Of a stretch of DNA of 64,000 nt, positions 14,916 to 22,815 are shown one piece after another. The DNA comes from Nesterenkonia alba DSM 19423. GTDB taxonomy: Bacteria > Actinomycetota > Actinomycetes > Actinomycetales > Micrococcaceae. The translations under genes were made by a program, and so were the position numbers. How positions within the stretch are numbered: position 1 is the first letter of the stretch; the number at the start of each line of letters is the position of its first letter. The notes beneath the pieces were generated by a model, which did no database searches, was not told the origin of the DNA, and was given only the letters and a program-made list of their open reading frames with translations. The DNA lies in assembly GCF_000421745.1 (NCBI RefSeq), contig NZ_ATXP01000001.1, positions 248,001 through 312,000 on the forward strand, in the 5' to 3' direction.

Positions 14916-15566
14916 TTAAGCCGCCCGGCGCACACTGACGAACAGCCCAGCTCCGGTGGCCAGCAGCGTCGAATGCAGCCGCGGATCCTCCACCAGCCTG
15001 GTGTGCACTCCACGCATGCGTTGGGTGGTTTCCTCGCGCACCGCCGGACGGGGCACCCGATCCTGGTCGAGCGCATCGTGGAGGATGAGCAGCCCGCCGC
15101 CCCGCAATAGCCGAATCGCGTCCTCAGTGCATTGATCGGCAGTCTGCGCCCCGGCGTCGCAGAACACCAGATCATAGGAGCCTGCAGCCAGCCGCGGCAG
15201 CACCTGTTCGGCCTGTTGAGCGATGAGCCGGTGGCGGGTGCCGGTGGGTGCGTAGTGCCGCAAGGTCCGCCGTGCCTCTTCCGCGGAATCCGGGGCCGGG
15301 TCGATGCCGGTGAGCACAGCCTGGGGACTGGCTCCGCGAAGCAGTGCCGCAGCGGAGAGGCCCACTCCGGTGCCGACGTCGACGACCGCTTCGGCACGCA
15401 CCGCTGAGGACAGCACGGTCAGGGTAGCCGCCACAGCGGGGGAGACGACCTCGACTCCCATCTCCGCGGCACGGTGACGCACCTCGGCGAACGGGTCAGC
15501 GCCCTCGGCCAGCTGCTCGGTGTATACCCAGCTGCTGTGCTTGGAGGCAGCAGGCCTCGCGCTCAT
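14916..15566 (-). CDS. SAM-dependent O-methyltransferase (MdmC/Rv1220c-like)
   Basis: A 216-residue class I methyltransferase. Motif I is VVDVGTGVGLSAAALL, the acidic loop binding SAM ribose is LTGIDPAPDS, and motif post-I is YDLVFCDAG. The family is the catechol O-methyltransferase-like PF01596 group; the metal-binding Asp lies in FCDAGAQ and a later LILHDALD. It lies near tatB and mrp as Rv1220c does in mycobacteria. The substrate is not known. It is divergent from the exported protein at 15628, with about 60 AT-rich bases between that should hold both promoters. Confidence 0.85.
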   Translation of the reverse strand: MSARPAASKHSSWVYTEQLAEGADPFAEVRHRAAEMGVEVVSPAVAATLTVLSSAVRAEAVVDVGTGVGLSAAALLRGASPQAVLTGIDPAPDSAEEARRTLRHYAPTGTRHRLIAQQAEQVLPRLAAGSYDLVFCDAGAQTADQCTEDAIRLLRGGGLLILHDALDQDRVPRPAVREETTQRMRGVHTRLVEDPRLHSTLLATGAGLFVSVRRAA

Positions 15567-15627
15567 CGTTCACCTTTCTCAGATTAAATTAAGCTTATTC
15601 TCAGTAATAGTTAGCATACTGGCCGGG

Positions 15628-16482
15628 ATGTCCCCTGAGACGATGTCCCCTCGCGCCGGGTCCCGGCAGCTGCCCACCCGCCGGCTGCACGCCGGGTGGG
15701 TGCTTGCTGTCTTCATGACCTCGGTAGCCACGGTGGTGTGTTTCGTCGTCGCTGCTGCATGGGTGCTTGGGGGGCGTACCGCACCTTCTACGCCTTCAGT
15801 GCAGACCTTATTGCCGCCTGAGGATCAGCCAGAATCGACTGAGGATGGGCAGCCTTCACCCACGGGGACTGTGCCGACCACCGCTGCGGAGCAGCCCGAG
15901 ACAGTCAGCGTCAACGGGGAGGTCGCGGTGGCACTGCCGGGGGCGCGGGGCGGTGCCGAGATCTTTGAAGTGCCGGTGGAAAGCCTGAGCTACTTAAAGC
16001 CCATCGGATGGGCTGTGCCCTATCTCTCCCGGCCGGGGTATGAACCAGTCCAGGCGGAGACCGGCACGATCGGCGGGGTGCGTACCATCCAGGTGCATCT
16101 GACCGATGGTGAGCACATTGTCAGTGTCTCGGAGACCCGTCCGGAAGAGGACGACGTCGAACTGGCTCCTTTGGAGGAGAAAATCGCCGACACCCTGGAT
16201 GTCAGTTCAGCGGCGGTAGAGGATGTGCCACTGAGTACCGGGGATGAGGCTCGGGTCTACGTCGATGAGGAGACTGAGACCTGGACTGCGGGGATCCAGA
16301 CGCACAATGTGCAGTACGTCATCACCTCGGATACCCCGGCTGAACGGGCTGGGGAGATTACCTCCTGGGTGATGATTACGGACCGTTCCCGGGTTCAGGT
16401 GGATCCTTCGACGGAACCGGCGGGGCCGACGGACCGGCTGGAACGCGGTTTCGATGAGCTGGTCTCCTGGTTCACTGACTGA
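15628..16482 (+). CDS. Exported or membrane-anchored protein of unknown function
   Basis: A 284-residue protein with one membrane segment (about residues 27-50, VLAVFMTSVATVVCFVVAAAWVLG), a Pro/Thr/Ser/Glu linker (50-95) and an extracellular beta-rich domain (about 100-284). The domain has YLKPIGWAVPYLSRPGYEPV and a DGEHIVSVSETRPEEDD strand region reminiscent of RseB C-terminal domains; that is a weak similarity by eye. It occupies the place where many actinobacteria have sigE, an anti-sigma factor and htrA, between the O-methyltransferase and tatB. ATG 15628 has a poor ribosome site, so translation from a very short leader is possible. Confidence 0.6.
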   Translation: MSPETMSPRAGSRQLPTRRLHAGWVLAVFMTSVATVVCFVVAAAWVLGGRTAPSTPSVQTLLPPEDQPESTEDGQPSPTGTVPTTAAEQPETVSVNGEVAVALPGARGGAEIFEVPVESLSYLKPIGWAVPYLSRPGYEPVQAETGTIGGVRTIQVHLTDGEHIVSVSETRPEEDDVELAPLEEKIADTLDVSSAAVEDVPLSTGDEARVYVDEETETWTAGIQTHNVQYVITSDTPAERAGEITSWVMITDRSRVQVDPSTEPAGPTDRLERGFDELVSWFTD

Positions 16483-16564
16483 GGTTTCGCCTCGCGGACG
16501 GCAGGCGCATCAGGTGCGGCGATCGGGCGGACTCAGTGCCCGCCTAGAGCGGTAAAGTGGATCC

Positions 16565-17086
16565 GTGTTCGGGATCAGCGGCTACCAGCTCCTCATTCTT
16601 ATTGTGCTGGCCATTGTGCTCATCGGTCCCGAGCGTCTGCCTGATTACACCCGCACTCTGGCCGACTGGGTTCGTCAATTACGGCGCATGGCGGTGGATG
16701 CCAAGGTGCGGTTCCGCCAGGAGACAGGAACGGACTTCGACGATGTGGATTGGCACAAGTACGATCCCCGGCAGTATGACCCGCGCCGGATTATCCGCGA
16801 AGCCCTTGCCGAGGAGATCGACGATGTCCGTGGGGTGACGAACGAGGTACGGGCGGTGGGTCGCGATATCCGCTCCACGGGCCGGGGGGTGCGCCGTGAG
16901 GCCCAGAAGACAGTGGACCCTCGTGAACTGTTCAGCTCCGCAGCACCGAAGAAGACAGGCGGAGCGCTCGCTGCCGGGGTGGCCGGTTCAGCCACCACCG
17001 GGGCTGCCAGTAGTGGTGGTGTGTCGGCCTCAACAGACGAGGCCGATACACCCGGACCAGCCCCCTTTGACATCGACGCCACCTAA
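16565..17086 (+). CDS. tatB: Twin-arginine translocase subunit TatB
   Basis: A 173-residue protein with the TatB pattern. It starts MFGISGYQLLILIVLAIVLI (single membrane helix), followed by the GPERLPDYTRTL hinge, an amphipathic helix and a long charged then Ala/Ser-rich tail. TatB with TatC recognises twin-arginine signal peptides of folded exported proteins. GTG 16565 is the start; the FGI opening and the Pro-containing hinge distinguish it from TatA. It sits upstream of mrp, as in other actinobacteria. Confidence 0.9.
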   Translation: MFGISGYQLLILIVLAIVLIGPERLPDYTRTLADWVRQLRRMAVDAKVRFRQETGTDFDDVDWHKYDPRQYDPRRIIREALAEEIDDVRGVTNEVRAVGRDIRSTGRGVRREAQKTVDPRELFSSAAPKKTGGALAAGVAGSATTGAASSGGVSASTDEADTPGPAPFDIDAT

Positions 17087-17100
17087 CCCGCAGAGTCCTC

Positions 17101-17119
17101 AGCCCACAGTGTGTGGGCT
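17101..17119. terminator. Bidirectional terminator hairpin between tatB and mrp
   Basis: AGCCCACA-GTG-TGTGGGCT is a perfect 8-bp stem with a 3-base loop located between two convergent stop codons. Confidence 0.7.
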
Positions 17120-17175
17120 CCGAAATCCCAGCCATCAGGCGAAGGCAATGATGAGAACTCATGGGACCAGAGGTC

Positions 17176-18303
17176 TCAGGTCACTGTGACGGGGAGGGAT
17201 CGTCCGGCTAGGCTGCGGCCGCGAGCGGCCAGCCGGGAGGCGATCTGACGCAGCGCGGAGCCGGCTGCGGAATCGGGCGCTGACAGGACCACCGGCTCAC
17301 CAGCGTCGCCGGCCTCCCGCAGAGCCGGATCCAGGGGCACCGAACCCAGCAGAGGGACGTCGGCATCCAACTGCTCGCTAAGACTCTGGGCCACTGTGGC
17401 CCCTCCACCGGAGCCGAAAAGGTCCAGTACGGTGCCATCGGGCAGAGTCATCGGTCCCATGTTCTCCACCACTCCGGCGATATGCTGCCCTGTCTGCTCG
17501 CTCAAGCTCCCGGCGCGTTCGGCAATCGCCGAGGCCGCCGCCTGCGGGGTGGTCACCACCAGCAGTTCCGAGCCGGGCAGTAACTGCGCCACGGAGATGG
17601 CGATATCGCCGGTGCCCGGGGGCAGGTCGAGGAGCAGGACGTCGAGGTCTCCGAAGTGCACATCGGTGAGGAACTGTTCCACAGCCCGGTGCAGCATGGG
17701 TCCCCGCCAGGCAACCGCCTGGTTGCCTTCCACGAACATGCCGATCGAGATCGTCTTCACCCCATAGGCCACCGGCGGCAGGATCATCTCATCGAGCCTG
17801 GTGGGTTTCATGGTGATCCCCATCAGTCCAGGAATGGAGAACCCGTGTACATCGGCGTCGATGATGCCGACCTTCAATCCAGATTCAGCCATCGCGCAGG
17901 CCAGATTCACTGTCACCGAGGACTTCCCGACCCCCCCTTTACCGGAGGCCACCGCGTAGACCCTGGTCAGGGAGTCCTCACGGGCGAAGGGATTGACCTT
18001 GCCGGCCTCGCCTCCGCGCAGCCGGTCTTTGAGTTCGGCGCGCTCCTCAGGGCTCATCACCGTCAGGTCCACCTCCGCGGTGCGTACCCCCTGGGCTCGT
18101 GCAGCCGCGGCAACAACATCGTCAACGATCCGGCTGCGCATGGGGCAGGCCTCAGTGGTGAGTTTGATCTGAACCTCAGCGGTCCCGTCGTCGTCGACGT
18201 CGATCTCCCCCACCATGCCAACCTGCGTAATGGGCAGTCGCAATTCGGGGTCCATCACCTGCTCGAGGTGACGGCGGATACTCTCCACGGTCTCAGTGTT
18301 CAC
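17176..18303 (-). CDS. mrp: Mrp/NBP35-family iron-sulfur cluster carrier ATPase
   Basis: A 375-residue protein. Residues 1-90 form a MIP18-like (DUF59) domain with the TEACPMRSRI motif; residues about 110-375 form the P-loop ATPase. The deviant Walker A is GKGGVGKSSVTVNLACAMAE and the Mrp signature is LDVLLLDLPPGTGDIAISVAQLLPG. The paired cysteines (CxxC) seen in many ApbC/Mrp C-terminal regions are not evident. The family delivers or scaffolds Fe-S clusters. The start is GTG 18303. It converges with tatB and is divergent from the next gene with 68 bases between. Confidence 0.93.
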   Translation of the reverse strand: MNTETVESIRRHLEQVMDPELRLPITQVGMVGEIDVDDDGTAEVQIKLTTEACPMRSRIVDDVVAAAARAQGVRTAEVDLTVMSPEERAELKDRLRGGEAGKVNPFAREDSLTRVYAVASGKGGVGKSSVTVNLACAMAESGLKVGIIDADVHGFSIPGLMGITMKPTRLDEMILPPVAYGVKTISIGMFVEGNQAVAWRGPMLHRAVEQFLTDVHFGDLDVLLLDLPPGTGDIAISVAQLLPGSELLVVTTPQAAASAIAERAGSLSEQTGQHIAGVVENMGPMTLPDGTVLDLFGSGGGATVAQSLSEQLDADVPLLGSVPLDPALREAGDAGEPVVLSAPDSAAGSALRQIASRLAARGRSLAGRSLPVTVT

Positions 18304-18371
18304 ACCCCTCAGTTTAGGAGCCTGTGCAATGCCTGCAGAGGTTTCAGACTGGCCTGGCAGAATAAGCAGTT

Positions 18372-19238
18372 ATGAATGCACCGACGAACTCCTCCGGGCT
18401 GCCTACCGGGGAGCTGCTGGGACGCTACCGGACCTACGAGGAGGCCCAGCGGGTGGTCGATCACTTGGCCGGTGCCGAGGGTTTCGATGTCAAAGCCCTC
18501 AGCATTGTGGGCAATGACCTGCGCAGTGTGGAGCACATCCGCTCGCGCTTGTCCTACCCCCGGGTGGCGCTAGCCGGGGCGGCTCAAGGCTCACTGTTTG
18601 GCGGGTTCATCGCGTTCATCTTCTTCCTGTTTTCCCCGCAAGCTCCCTTAGTGGAGCTGGTCGCGATGATCTTCCTCGGTGCAGCGGTGTGGATGATCGC
18701 CGGGATCATCGGCTACGCCATCCGCCGTGGGCGCCGGGACTTCTCCTCCACCCAGCAGCTGATCGCCACCACCTATGACGTGGTCTGTGACTTCTCCCAG
18801 GTAGGGCGGGCCCGCCAGCTGGTCCGGGAATCCGGGGTGGTCAGCCTCAATGCGTCCAACGACCCGACCGGTCGGTCCACGAACCTCGCCGGCCCCCAGG
18901 CCCACCAGCCTCCCGCAGGTATGTCCGGACCCGCTGCGCCGTCCTCCGGGGCGCCTGCCTCAGCGGACAGGGGCGACGACGCCGGCACCTCAGCTGGGAC
19001 CCCGGCCCGTACCGGCTATGAGACCCTGCCGGATGGGCGGCCCCGTTACGGTGCCCGCCGTGAGGACTACGAACACCCTCCCCGCGACTCCTCCCGCACC
19101 CAGGAAGATCCCCCAGCTCACCAGGAAACAGCGCCGCAGGAATCGGCGCAGGAGAAATCCGCGGCACCTACTGGATCCGCAGCGGGAGCCGAGGACCAGG
19201 ACTCACACTCCGAGCGGCCACCACGCGGCGAGGAATAA
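18372..19238 (+). CDS. General-stress-protein-like membrane protein
   Basis: A 288-residue protein. Residues about 17-62 (LGRYRTYEEAQRVVDHLAGA, LSIVGNDL) resemble the general-stress 17M-like domain, followed by two membrane segments (about 72-92 and 98-118, with Gly-rich AQGSLFGGFIAFIFF) and a cytosolic CDFSQVGRARQLV strand. The C-terminal 130 residues are Pro/Ser/Glu-rich and probably disordered. Homologues lie beside mrp in mycobacteria and are sometimes named magnesium transporters without evidence. Function is unknown. Confidence 0.75.
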   Translation: MNAPTNSSGLPTGELLGRYRTYEEAQRVVDHLAGAEGFDVKALSIVGNDLRSVEHIRSRLSYPRVALAGAAQGSLFGGFIAFIFFLFSPQAPLVELVAMIFLGAAVWMIAGIIGYAIRRGRRDFSSTQQLIATTYDVVCDFSQVGRARQLVRESGVVSLNASNDPTGRSTNLAGPQAHQPPAGMSGPAAPSSGAPASADRGDDAGTSAGTPARTGYETLPDGRPRYGARREDYEHPPRDSSRTQEDPPAHQETAPQESAQEKSAAPTGSAAGAEDQDSHSERPPRGEE

Positions 19239-19273
19239 CGCCTGACAGCCACCGGCTCTGAGGTCAGTGTCGA

Positions 19274-20827
19274 TCAGCCGAGCAAACGCTGAACCCACGC
19301 TTCGACGTCGTCGGGCTCGCGTGGCACGGCAGCGGAGAGGTTCTCCCCGCCGTCTTCGGTGACGAGGATGTCGTCTTCAATCCGAACACCAATGCCCCGG
19401 TACTCCTCCGGCACCGCGAGATCTTCCTTCTTGAAGTACAGCCCCGGTTCGATGGTGAAGATCATCCCCGGCTCCAGCTCCCCATCCAGGTAGAGCTCCC
19501 GTTTGGCTTGAGCGCAATCATGGACATCCAGGCCCAGGTGGTGGCTGGTGCCGTGGGGCATCCACCGGCGGTGATGCTGGCCCTCCGGCGAGAGCGCCTC
19601 ATCCAAGCTCACCGGGAGTAGACCCCACTCATCGAGATGCTCAGCTAGTACCCGTACCGCCGTGGCGTGTAGCTCACGGAACTTCACGCCGGGCCGCACA
19701 ATGCTCATCGCCGCGTTCTGGGCTGCCAAGACCGCCTCATAGATCCGCCGCTGGACAGGTGAATAGGTCCCGGAGACGGGGATGGTGCGGGTGATATCGC
19801 AGGTATAGAGGGAATCGACCTCGATGCCAGCATCCAGCAGCAGCAGTTCACCCGGTTCGATCCGCGCATTGTTCCGGATCCAGTGCAAAATCGTGGCGTT
19901 GTTGCCCGATGCGGCGATCGTGTCATAACCGAGGTCGTTGCCTTCCAGACGTGCCCGGGCGAAGAACGCACCTTCAACGATCCGCTCACCACGCTCGGTG
20001 CCCACCGCCCGGGGCAGGGCCCGGATGACATCCTCGAAACCAGCCTGTGTGGCTGCCACGGAGGAGCGCATCTGTTCGATCTCCCACGGATCCTTCACCA
20101 GACGCAGCTCGGAGAGGAATTCGGTGACTTTGCCGTCGGCTTCCACCGCGGACTCGAGTTCGACCCCGGCCTGGCTGCGGGCGGAGTCGATGAGCGCATC
20201 CACCTGGGGTGAGGAGTTACGCAGCAGCCGGATCTGGGTAGCCCCGGCGTCCTTGGTCACCGCTGGTTCGAACTCGTCGATGTCCTTAGTGCGCAGCCCC
20301 AAACGGGTCCGGAACTCCTCCAGCACCGGCCGGGGGCCGATCCAGAACTCCCCATGCCGAGCCGAGGCGTAGAACTCCTCGGTATCGCGGCCGGCCATAG
20401 GTTTGAAGTACAGGGTGGCCTCGTGATGGCCGCCGTCGTCGCCGGTTCCCTCATCCACCGGTTCCAGGATGAGCACTGCATCGGGCTCGTGGTCCACCCC
20501 CAGGCCGGTCAGGTGAGCGAAGGCTGAATGCGGCCGGAACCGGTAGTCGGTGTCATTGGAGCGGACTTTGAGCGGGCCTGCGGGAACCACCACGCGCTGG
20601 CCGCGAAACTCCTCAGAGACTCGCCGGCGCCGCTGAGCGGCATGGTCGGCGACCTCATCCCGGGTGTACTCCGGGGGCTGTGATGGCGCCCAGTGGGAGG
20701 CCATGAATTCCTTAAAAGCCTTCGACGTCGGCTTCTGGGAGCGGTTGGTATCCCGTTGTGTGGGCGTGTCCTCACCTGAGGGGGTGCCGGTGGGTTCTGT
20801 ATCGGTCTGCGTGGTGTTCTCGCTCAT
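19274..20827 (-). CDS. pepP: Xaa-Pro aminopeptidase (M24B metallopeptidase)
   Basis: A 517-residue enzyme releasing N-terminal residues before proline. The N-terminal domain (about 40-200) has YRFRPHSAFAHLTGL and the C-terminal pita-bread domain carries the dinuclear metal ligands: LLLDAGIEVDSLYTCDITRT (two Asp), GTSHHLGLDVHD (His), TIEPGLYF (Glu) and VRIEDDILVTE (Glu). The open frame extends upstream to 21508, but the ATG at 20825-20827 (MSENTTQTDTEPTG) gives the family's length and leaves the PHP gene's space free. It is divergent from the PHP gene. Confidence 0.92.
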   Translation of the reverse strand: MSENTTQTDTEPTGTPSGEDTPTQRDTNRSQKPTSKAFKEFMASHWAPSQPPEYTRDEVADHAAQRRRRVSEEFRGQRVVVPAGPLKVRSNDTDYRFRPHSAFAHLTGLGVDHEPDAVLILEPVDEGTGDDGGHHEATLYFKPMAGRDTEEFYASARHGEFWIGPRPVLEEFRTRLGLRTKDIDEFEPAVTKDAGATQIRLLRNSSPQVDALIDSARSQAGVELESAVEADGKVTEFLSELRLVKDPWEIEQMRSSVAATQAGFEDVIRALPRAVGTERGERIVEGAFFARARLEGNDLGYDTIAASGNNATILHWIRNNARIEPGELLLLDAGIEVDSLYTCDITRTIPVSGTYSPVQRRIYEAVLAAQNAAMSIVRPGVKFRELHATAVRVLAEHLDEWGLLPVSLDEALSPEGQHHRRWMPHGTSHHLGLDVHDCAQAKRELYLDGELEPGMIFTIEPGLYFKKEDLAVPEEYRGIGVRIEDDILVTEDGGENLSAAVPREPDDVEAWVQRLLG

Positions 20828-20938
20828 GGCACCAGTCTTGCATGAGACCCCCTGTGCAATGTCACAGGGTCCAGGGTGTGTGAGTGACGCCGATCCGAAC
20901 ACACTTCGATGTCCCGCCCCGGGATTAGAGTTGGGGGC

Positions 20939-21799
20939 ATGAGCTATGACCTGCACACCCACTCCGAGGTATCCGACGGAACGGAGCCGCCGGCGCAGGT
21001 GGTGGCTGCTGCCGCGCGTGCCGGGCTGCGGGGACTGGCGCTCACCGATCATGACACCACGGTGGGTTGGGAGCAGGCTCGCGCCGCTGCCAGAGAACAC
21101 GGCCTGCTGTTCATCCCCGGTGCAGAAATTACGACTAAGACTTCTGCCGGTACCTCGGTGCACATGCTCAGTTATCTCCACGACCCCCAGCACCCGGGGT
21201 TGGCCGCGGCAAACTCCGCGGCCCGCAGTGGGCGGGTTCAGCGGGCCAAGCGCATTGTGGCTAACCTCGCCGAAGACTTCGAGATCAGTTGGGCCGATGT
21301 CCTCACCCACGTGGGTCCGGAGACCACCGTGGGCCGTCCACATATTGCTGATGCCCTGGTCACCACAGGGGTGGTCGCTGACCGCAGTGAGGCCTTCACC
21401 CATTACCTGCACAAGGGCAGTAAGTACTACGTACCCCAAGACACGATGACCCCAGTGGAAGCCATCACGCTCATCCGCCAGGCCGGAGGCGTGCCGGTCA
21501 TCGCTCACGCCATGGCGTCACGCCGCGGCAGTACGGTCAGCCTCGCCGAACTAGAGGAGATGGTTCAGGCGGGTTTGGCGGGGGTTGAGGTCTATCACCG
21601 GGACAATACTGCCGAGGGCAAAGAGCTGTTGCTGGACCTGGCGCGGCGCCGAGATCTCATCGTCACCGGATCCTCTGACTACCACGGTACTGGCAAGCCC
21701 AATCGGCTGGGGGAGAACACCACGGATGCGGAGATGGTTTTACGGATCCTGCAGCAAGGAACCGGCACGGAAGCCCTCGGTGGCCCACCTGCCGTGTAA
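20939..21799 (+). CDS. PHP-domain phosphoesterase
   Basis: A 286-residue protein with all PHP metal motifs: DLHTHSEVSDG near the N-terminus, ALTDHDTT, PGAEITT, a central GRPHIADALV, VIAHAMA and a terminal GSSDYHGTGK. These bind a trinuclear metal centre. Homologues include RNase AM/YciV-type nucleases that hydrolyse 5'-phosphorylated RNA or 3',5'-nucleotide bisphosphate, which is the most likely activity. The ATG at 20939 places DLHTHS at residue 4, as in homologues. It is followed 30 bases later by a TetR gene. Confidence 0.88.
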   Translation: MSYDLHTHSEVSDGTEPPAQVVAAAARAGLRGLALTDHDTTVGWEQARAAAREHGLLFIPGAEITTKTSAGTSVHMLSYLHDPQHPGLAAANSAARSGRVQRAKRIVANLAEDFEISWADVLTHVGPETTVGRPHIADALVTTGVVADRSEAFTHYLHKGSKYYVPQDTMTPVEAITLIRQAGGVPVIAHAMASRRGSTVSLAELEEMVQAGLAGVEVYHRDNTAEGKELLLDLARRRDLIVTGSSDYHGTGKPNRLGENTTDAEMVLRILQQGTGTEALGGPPAV

Positions 21800-21829
21800 C
21801 GTGCGCCACATCCTTTAGACTTTCTGGAC

Positions 21830-22456
21830 ATGACAGCCCAGGCCTCATCACCCAGCATCCGCGGTAAGCGCCTTCCTCGTCAGGAGCGTCGCCGTCAGCT
21901 GCTGGAGTGCGCTCTGGGAGTCTTTGTCGCCCAGGGGTATCACGCCGCGTCGATGGATGACATCGCCGAAGCTGCCGAAGTCTCCAAGCCGGTGCTGTAT
22001 CAGCACTTTCCGGGCAAGCACGAGCTCTTCCTCGACTTACTGGATGCTCACTTGGAGCAGCTGACCGATGAGCTCACCGCAGCCCTGGCCAGTAGTAAGG
22101 AGAATCGTGAACGCGTCGCCGATACCGTCACTGCGTTCTATGAGTTCCTCTCTCGCAAGGATGAGGCCTATCGGCTGGTCTTCTCCGCGGGAATGGATAA
22201 CGACGACGCCGTCTCCAGTCGGTTAGAGGACTTCTACTCCCGGATGGCCACCGCCATCGCGGACCTCATTATCGAGGACACCTCCCTGCCGGCGGCTGAA
22301 GCGCGCATGCTCGGCCACGGGTTAATCGGTATGGCCACCTCAGCGGCCCGGCATTGGGCCCAGCTCTCTGAGCGTCCAGAGATGACCACCTCCGCGGAGC
22401 TGACTGCCCGGCTGGCGTGGAAGGGAATCAGCGGGTTTCCCAAGGAAAGTGACTGA
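21830..22456 (+). CDS. TetR-family transcriptional regulator
   Basis: A 208-residue repressor-type protein. The N-terminal helix-turn-helix (about residues 18-65) reads RRQLLECALGVFVAQGYHAA, SMDDIAEAAEVSKPVLYQHF and PGKHELFLDLLD, the standard TetR DNA-binding domain. The C-terminal ligand domain is generic. It precedes the DUF3107 gene and RhlE helicase, matching the mycobacterial Rv3208-Rv3208A-rhlE order. The ligand and regulon are unknown. Confidence 0.92.
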   Translation: MTAQASSPSIRGKRLPRQERRRQLLECALGVFVAQGYHAASMDDIAEAAEVSKPVLYQHFPGKHELFLDLLDAHLEQLTDELTAALASSKENRERVADTVTAFYEFLSRKDEAYRLVFSAGMDNDDAVSSRLEDFYSRMATAIADLIIEDTSLPAAEARMLGHGLIGMATSAARHWAQLSERPEMTTSAELTARLAWKGISGFPKESD

Positions 22457-22573
22457 CGAGCTGGACACCGGCGGTAGACTCGTGCCGTTGAGGCACACCG
22501 TGCCTGAAACCCGCGTGCCCTCGTGACTGATCTACTCTTTCGGGCGCGCAAGAATGACCCAGAATGGAGTGGC

Positions 22574-22807
22574 ATGGAAGTACGCATCGGAGTTCAGAAC
22601 GTCGCCCGCGAGATCGTCGTCGAAACGAACGCCTCCGTCGAAGAGGTGGAGAAGACCGTCGCTGAAGCTATCGAGGCATCCAAGCCGCTGCTGACGCTCA
22701 CCGATCGTCGCGACAAGAAGATCGTGGTTCCCACCGCATCCCTTGGCTACGTCGAGATCGGATCCGACACCAAGCAGACTGTCGGCTTCGCCGCAGTCGC
22801 CGACTGA
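22574..22807 (+). CDS. DUF3107 family protein
   Basis: A 77-residue protein starting MEVRIGVQNVAREIVVETN and ending with GSDTKQTVGFAAVAD, the conserved DUF3107 pattern of actinobacteria. An upstream in-frame start at 22523 would add 17 residues not seen in the family. The small fold is probably an alpha/beta protein that binds or modulates a partner; no function is established. It sits eight bases before the helicase gene, so the two are probably translated from one message. Confidence 0.88.
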   Translation: MEVRIGVQNVAREIVVETNASVEEVEKTVAEAIEASKPLLTLTDRRDKKIVVPTASLGYVEIGSDTKQTVGFAAVAD

Positions 22808-22815
22808 AAGAACGC

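Noticed and set aside
19274-21508. A 744-residue pepP extending over the PHP gene
   Set aside because: The first 227 codons lie antisense to the PHP phosphoesterase; the ATG at 20827 gives the normal aminopeptidase length.
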